The notes beneath the pieces were generated by a model, which searched no databases, had not been told where the DNA came from, and worked only from the letters and a program-made list of their open reading frames with translations. This document shows positions 43,529 to 45,920 of a stretch of DNA of 45,920 nucleotides, in pieces. How positions within the stretch are numbered: the first letter of the stretch is position 1; every line of letters starts with the position of its first letter. The stretch is from Alphaproteobacteria bacterium 65-37 (GTDB taxonomy: Bacteria > Pseudomonadota > Alphaproteobacteria > Reyranellales > Reyranellaceae): contig MKRV01000272.1 of the NCBI GenBank assembly GCA_001897995.1, positions 4,890 to 50,809 on the forward strand. The letters run 5' to 3'. A program made the translations under genes and the position numbers.

Positions 43529-44358
43529 ACAATCCCTCGGAACGGCTCATCCTCGAGGCCGGACGCGCCGACCGGCAGTACTGGCTGGACCTTTGGCGCT
43601 ACCGGGAGCTCTTCTTCATCCTTGCCTGGCGCGATGTGGCGATCCGCTACAAGCAGACGGTGATCGGGCTGGCCTGGGCCTTTGTCCGACCGTTCATGAC
43701 GATGGTCGTCTTCACCGTCGTGTTCGGGAAGATCGCCAGGCTGCCGACCGAGGGAACGGCTCCCTATGCCGTCCTGGTCTTTGCCGGGCTGTTGCCGTGG
43801 ACCCTTGCATCGTCGATTCTCAACGATGCGTCCGGCAGCGTTACGGGCAACGGACAACTCGTCAGCAAGGTCTATTTCCCCCGTCTCATCATTCCCCTTG
43901 CCACTGTCCTGGTCGGCCTGATCGACTTCGGCGTGAGCCTTATCATTCTGGCCGGGGTCATGGCCTGGTATGGGGTGATGCCGGATTGGCACATTCTGCT
44001 GCTGCCTGCGTTCGTGCTCCTGGCGGTCCTGGTGGCGATCGGACCGGCACTCTGGGCCGCGGCGATGATCGTCAAGTATCGCGACTTTCGCTTCGTCATT
44101 CCCTTTGCCGTCCAGGTCGGGCTCTATGTCTCGCCGGTCGGCTTTTCGGCCAAGATCGTGCCGTCCGAATGGCTGCTTCTTTATAGCCTCAACCCGATGG
44201 TCGGCGTGATCGACGGTTTCCGCTGGGCCATTCTGGGCGGCGAGAGCCCGCTTTACCTGCCGGGCTTCGCCTTGAGCCTGCTCGTCACCGCCGGCATGCT
44301 GTGGCTGGGCATCCACACCTTCCGCAGCACCGAACGCCGCTTCGCGGATCTGATCTGA
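43525..44358 (+). CDS. ABC-2 type polysaccharide export permease (Wzm-like)
   Basis: A 277-residue permease with six membrane helices, typical of the O-antigen/capsule exporter family: LFFILAWRDVAIRYKQTVIG before helix 1, AWAFVRPFMTMVVFTVVFGK, and the C-terminal LNPMVGVIDGFRWAILGG. With the ATPase encoded two bases downstream it should move a lipid-linked polysaccharide across the inner membrane. Confidence 0.92.
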   Translation: MNNPSERLILEAGRADRQYWLDLWRYRELFFILAWRDVAIRYKQTVIGLAWAFVRPFMTMVVFTVVFGKIARLPTEGTAPYAVLVFAGLLPWTLASSILNDASGSVTGNGQLVSKVYFPRLIIPLATVLVGLIDFGVSLIILAGVMAWYGVMPDWHILLLPAFVLLAVLVAIGPALWAAAMIVKYRDFRFVIPFAVQVGLYVSPVGFSAKIVPSEWLLLYSLNPMVGVIDGFRWAILGGESPLYLPGFALSLLVTAGMLWLGIHTFRSTERRFADLI

Positions 44359-44360
44359 CC

Positions 44361-45653
44361 ATGTCCGATACGGTCATCCGCGCCGACAAGCTCGGCAAGA
44401 GCTTCATCATCGGCCACAACAAGTTCGAGCACAGCGCCATCCTGGGCGAAGCGCTGATCCGCCGGGCCCGCAGCATCCTGCGCAAGGGCGGTGACATGTT
44501 TCGTGGCCGCGCCGTCATCGAGGGCGACGAACTCGAGGAATTCTGGGCGCTGCGTGACGTCGATTTCGAGATCAAGCGCGGCGAGCTGGTGAGCATCATC
44601 GGACGCAACGGCGCCGGCAAGACGACCCTGCTGAAGATACTGTCGCGCATCCTGGAGCCGACGATGGGGCGGGTGGAGATCGACGGTCGCGTCGCAAGTC
44701 TGCTCGAAGTGGGAACCGGCTTTCACCCCGAACTGACCGGCCGCGAGAACGTCTTCCTGAACGGCGCGATTCTCGGCATGACCCGTCGAGAGGTGCAGTC
44801 CAAGTTCGATCAGATCGTCGACTTTTCCGGGGTCGAGAAGTTCCTCGACACGCCGGTGAAGCGCTACTCGGTCGGCATGTACGCCCGGCTGGCCTTCGCG
44901 GTGGCGGCCCATCTGGAGACGGACATCCTGTTCGTCGACGAAGTGTTGGCGGTCGGCGACAGCGAGTTCCAGAAACGCTGCCTGGACCGCATGTCGGAGG
45001 TGGCGAATGCGGGCCGCACCGTTCTTTTCGTCAGTCACAATCTCGCTGCCGTGACGGCGTTGACCCGACGTGGCATCGTGCTGAAAGAAGGGCGGCTTAT
45101 TTTCGACGGTCCGGTCGAGGCAGCGGTTGCCCAGTATTCGGCGTCGCTCAGCAAGGGCAAGGTGGGTCGAGACTGGGGACGGGGACGTCATTCGGCGATC
45201 GTCGCCGCCGACCTGCTGGATGCGCACGGTACGCCGACCGATATCTACGAACCGGGGACACTCTTCCAGCTCCGCGTGGAGATCGAGACGACGGACACGC
45301 TTGGCGTCGCCGTCGAGGTGCAGTTGCGTGACGCCAACAACCTGCCTGTGGGCTACTACTCCTCCGGTATTTTTTCCGGCATGACATTGCCGGCCAAGCC
45401 GGGCAGGCAGACCTGTACTTTCAGTCTGCGGCCTCTGTTCCTCGCATCGGGCAGCTACAGTTTCGATCTCGGTACGGTCTCGATAGCGTCCATCGCCGAT
45501 CACCACGTGCCGAATGCGATCACCTTTCGCGTCGCCGCCTGCAATCCTGGGGGCGGCACCATCGATTTTCATCAGGATTACGGTGAAGGCGTCATCGCGC
45601 TGCAGCTCGACGGTTCCATGTCCATCGATTCCAAGCCGTTGGCCGCGGGGTGA
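44361..45653 (+). CDS. ABC transporter ATP-binding protein with Wzt C-terminal domain
   Basis: A 430-residue ATPase. Walker A GRNGAGKTTLL (about residues 84-94), signature YSVGMYARLAFAV, Walker B DILFVDEVLAVGD and the switch VSHNLAAV. After about residue 265 comes a Wzt-C-like beta-sandwich domain (GTLFQLRVEIETTDTLGVAV onward), which in the O-antigen exporters binds the capped end of the glycan before export. This suggests chain-end recognition rather than simple export. Start ATG 44361, two bases after the permease stop. Confidence 0.92.
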   Translation: MSDTVIRADKLGKSFIIGHNKFEHSAILGEALIRRARSILRKGGDMFRGRAVIEGDELEEFWALRDVDFEIKRGELVSIIGRNGAGKTTLLKILSRILEPTMGRVEIDGRVASLLEVGTGFHPELTGRENVFLNGAILGMTRREVQSKFDQIVDFSGVEKFLDTPVKRYSVGMYARLAFAVAAHLETDILFVDEVLAVGDSEFQKRCLDRMSEVANAGRTVLFVSHNLAAVTALTRRGIVLKEGRLIFDGPVEAAVAQYSASLSKGKVGRDWGRGRHSAIVAADLLDAHGTPTDIYEPGTLFQLRVEIETTDTLGVAVEVQLRDANNLPVGYYSSGIFSGMTLPAKPGRQTCTFSLRPLFLASGSYSFDLGTVSIASIADHHVPNAITFRVAACNPGGGTIDFHQDYGEGVIALQLDGSMSIDSKPLAAG

Positions 45654-45661
45654 CCGCGTCG

Positions 45662-45920
45662 ATGCCGCGCGCGGTCTGCATTGTCAGTCCCGGCAGCCTC
45701 GCCTCGGACCCGCGTGTCGTCAAAGAGGCCCGCGCCCTGCACGACGCAGGTTATGAGGTAACCACCGTCACCTGCGACTACAGCGAAGCGCTCCGGGCGG
45801 AGGACGACGAGATTGCGGCGACCGCGCCCTGGAAAGTCGTTCGCGTGAGGCGCGCGCCGGAGGAAGGCGTGTCGGCCAGGGTCGCCAGCACCATCGCGAA
45901 GGCTCTGGAGACGGCCGGCA
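45662..45920 (+). CDS. glycosyltransferase N-terminus (3' end outside window)
   Basis: The first 86 residues of a GT4-like glycosyltransferase: AVCIVSPGSLASDPRVVKEA and LHDAGYEVTTVTCDY are the typical first strand, DPRV motif and second strand. It continues past the window. ATG 45662 is used; a GTG at 45650 overlapping the ATPase stop is in frame and also possible. Same strand and operon as the exporter genes. Confidence 0.8.
   Translation, partial: MPRAVCIVSPGSLASDPRVVKEARALHDAGYEVTTVTCDYSEALRAEDDEIAATAPWKVVRVRRAPEEGVSARVASTIAKALETAG

Overview
The window is GC-rich and gene-dense and comes from an alphaproteobacterium. The strongest taxonomic marker is the general stress response set NepR, EcfG-type sigma factors and PhyR, which is known only from Alphaproteobacteria. 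The mix of a PhyR locus, ergothioneine genes, two kinds of NADP isocitrate dehydrogenase and an O-antigen-type cluster would suit the Rhodospirillales/Hyphomicrobiales area, but I cannot fix a genus.

Layout. 1-4049 (minus): two unrelated NADP-isocitrate dehydrogenases in tandem (the first cut by the window edge) and a LOG-family phosphoribohydrolase. 4107-7376 (plus): a LysM protein, then phosphatidylserine decarboxylase, phosphatidylserine synthase and a further CDP-alcohol phosphatidyltransferase, a phospholipid block. 7398-8912: an AT-rich patch, a 53-residue Flp-type pilin, a CpaA-type prepilin peptidase and a secreted protein of unknown function. 8918-9682 (minus): an SDR oxidoreductase.

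9700-24500 is the most interesting part. It holds nepR, two EcfG-type sigma factors, phyR, an HWE/HisKA_2-type histidine kinase, a hybrid histidine kinase, two CsbD-like proteins (one cytosolic, one exported), several small membrane proteins, a lipoprotein with an internal repeat, a GNAT protein, DUF1328, and the ergothioneine genes egtB-egtD with a divergent ATP-grasp-like gene. Nine intergenic sites fit G[GC]AAC-N16/17-CGTT, and a tenth differs by one base in the -35. This is the promoter type read by EcfG sigma factors. They lie before csbD1, phyR, the small membrane gene at 17258, csbD2, the lipoprotein gene, the 45-residue membrane gene, DUF1328 and egtB, before a probable small RNA at 9758-9848, and (the one-mismatch site) before ecfG itself. 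The region therefore looks like a general stress response control locus with much of its own regulon beside it.

24680-31844 (minus) holds metabolic genes: an amidohydrolase coupled to ilvD, a YcaQ-type DNA glycosylase, a membrane-anchored SGNH hydrolase, a small membrane protein and an amidase. 31893-35751: a DUF2161 putative nuclease/phosphodiesterase followed directly by a metallophosphoesterase, a methyltransferase, and a PiT phosphate transporter. 35869-36789: a transglutaminase-like protease. 36875-45920 (plus): a surface polysaccharide cluster with an anchored protein of unknown function, O-antigen ligase, polyprenyl-phosphate sugar transferase, asparagine-synthase-type amidotransferase, GT4 glycosyltransferase, an ABC exporter (Wzm/Wzt type) and the start of another glycosyltransferase.

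I saw no tRNA, rRNA, CRISPR array or insertion sequence. All assignments rest on reading the sequence and recalled family motifs; no database search was run.
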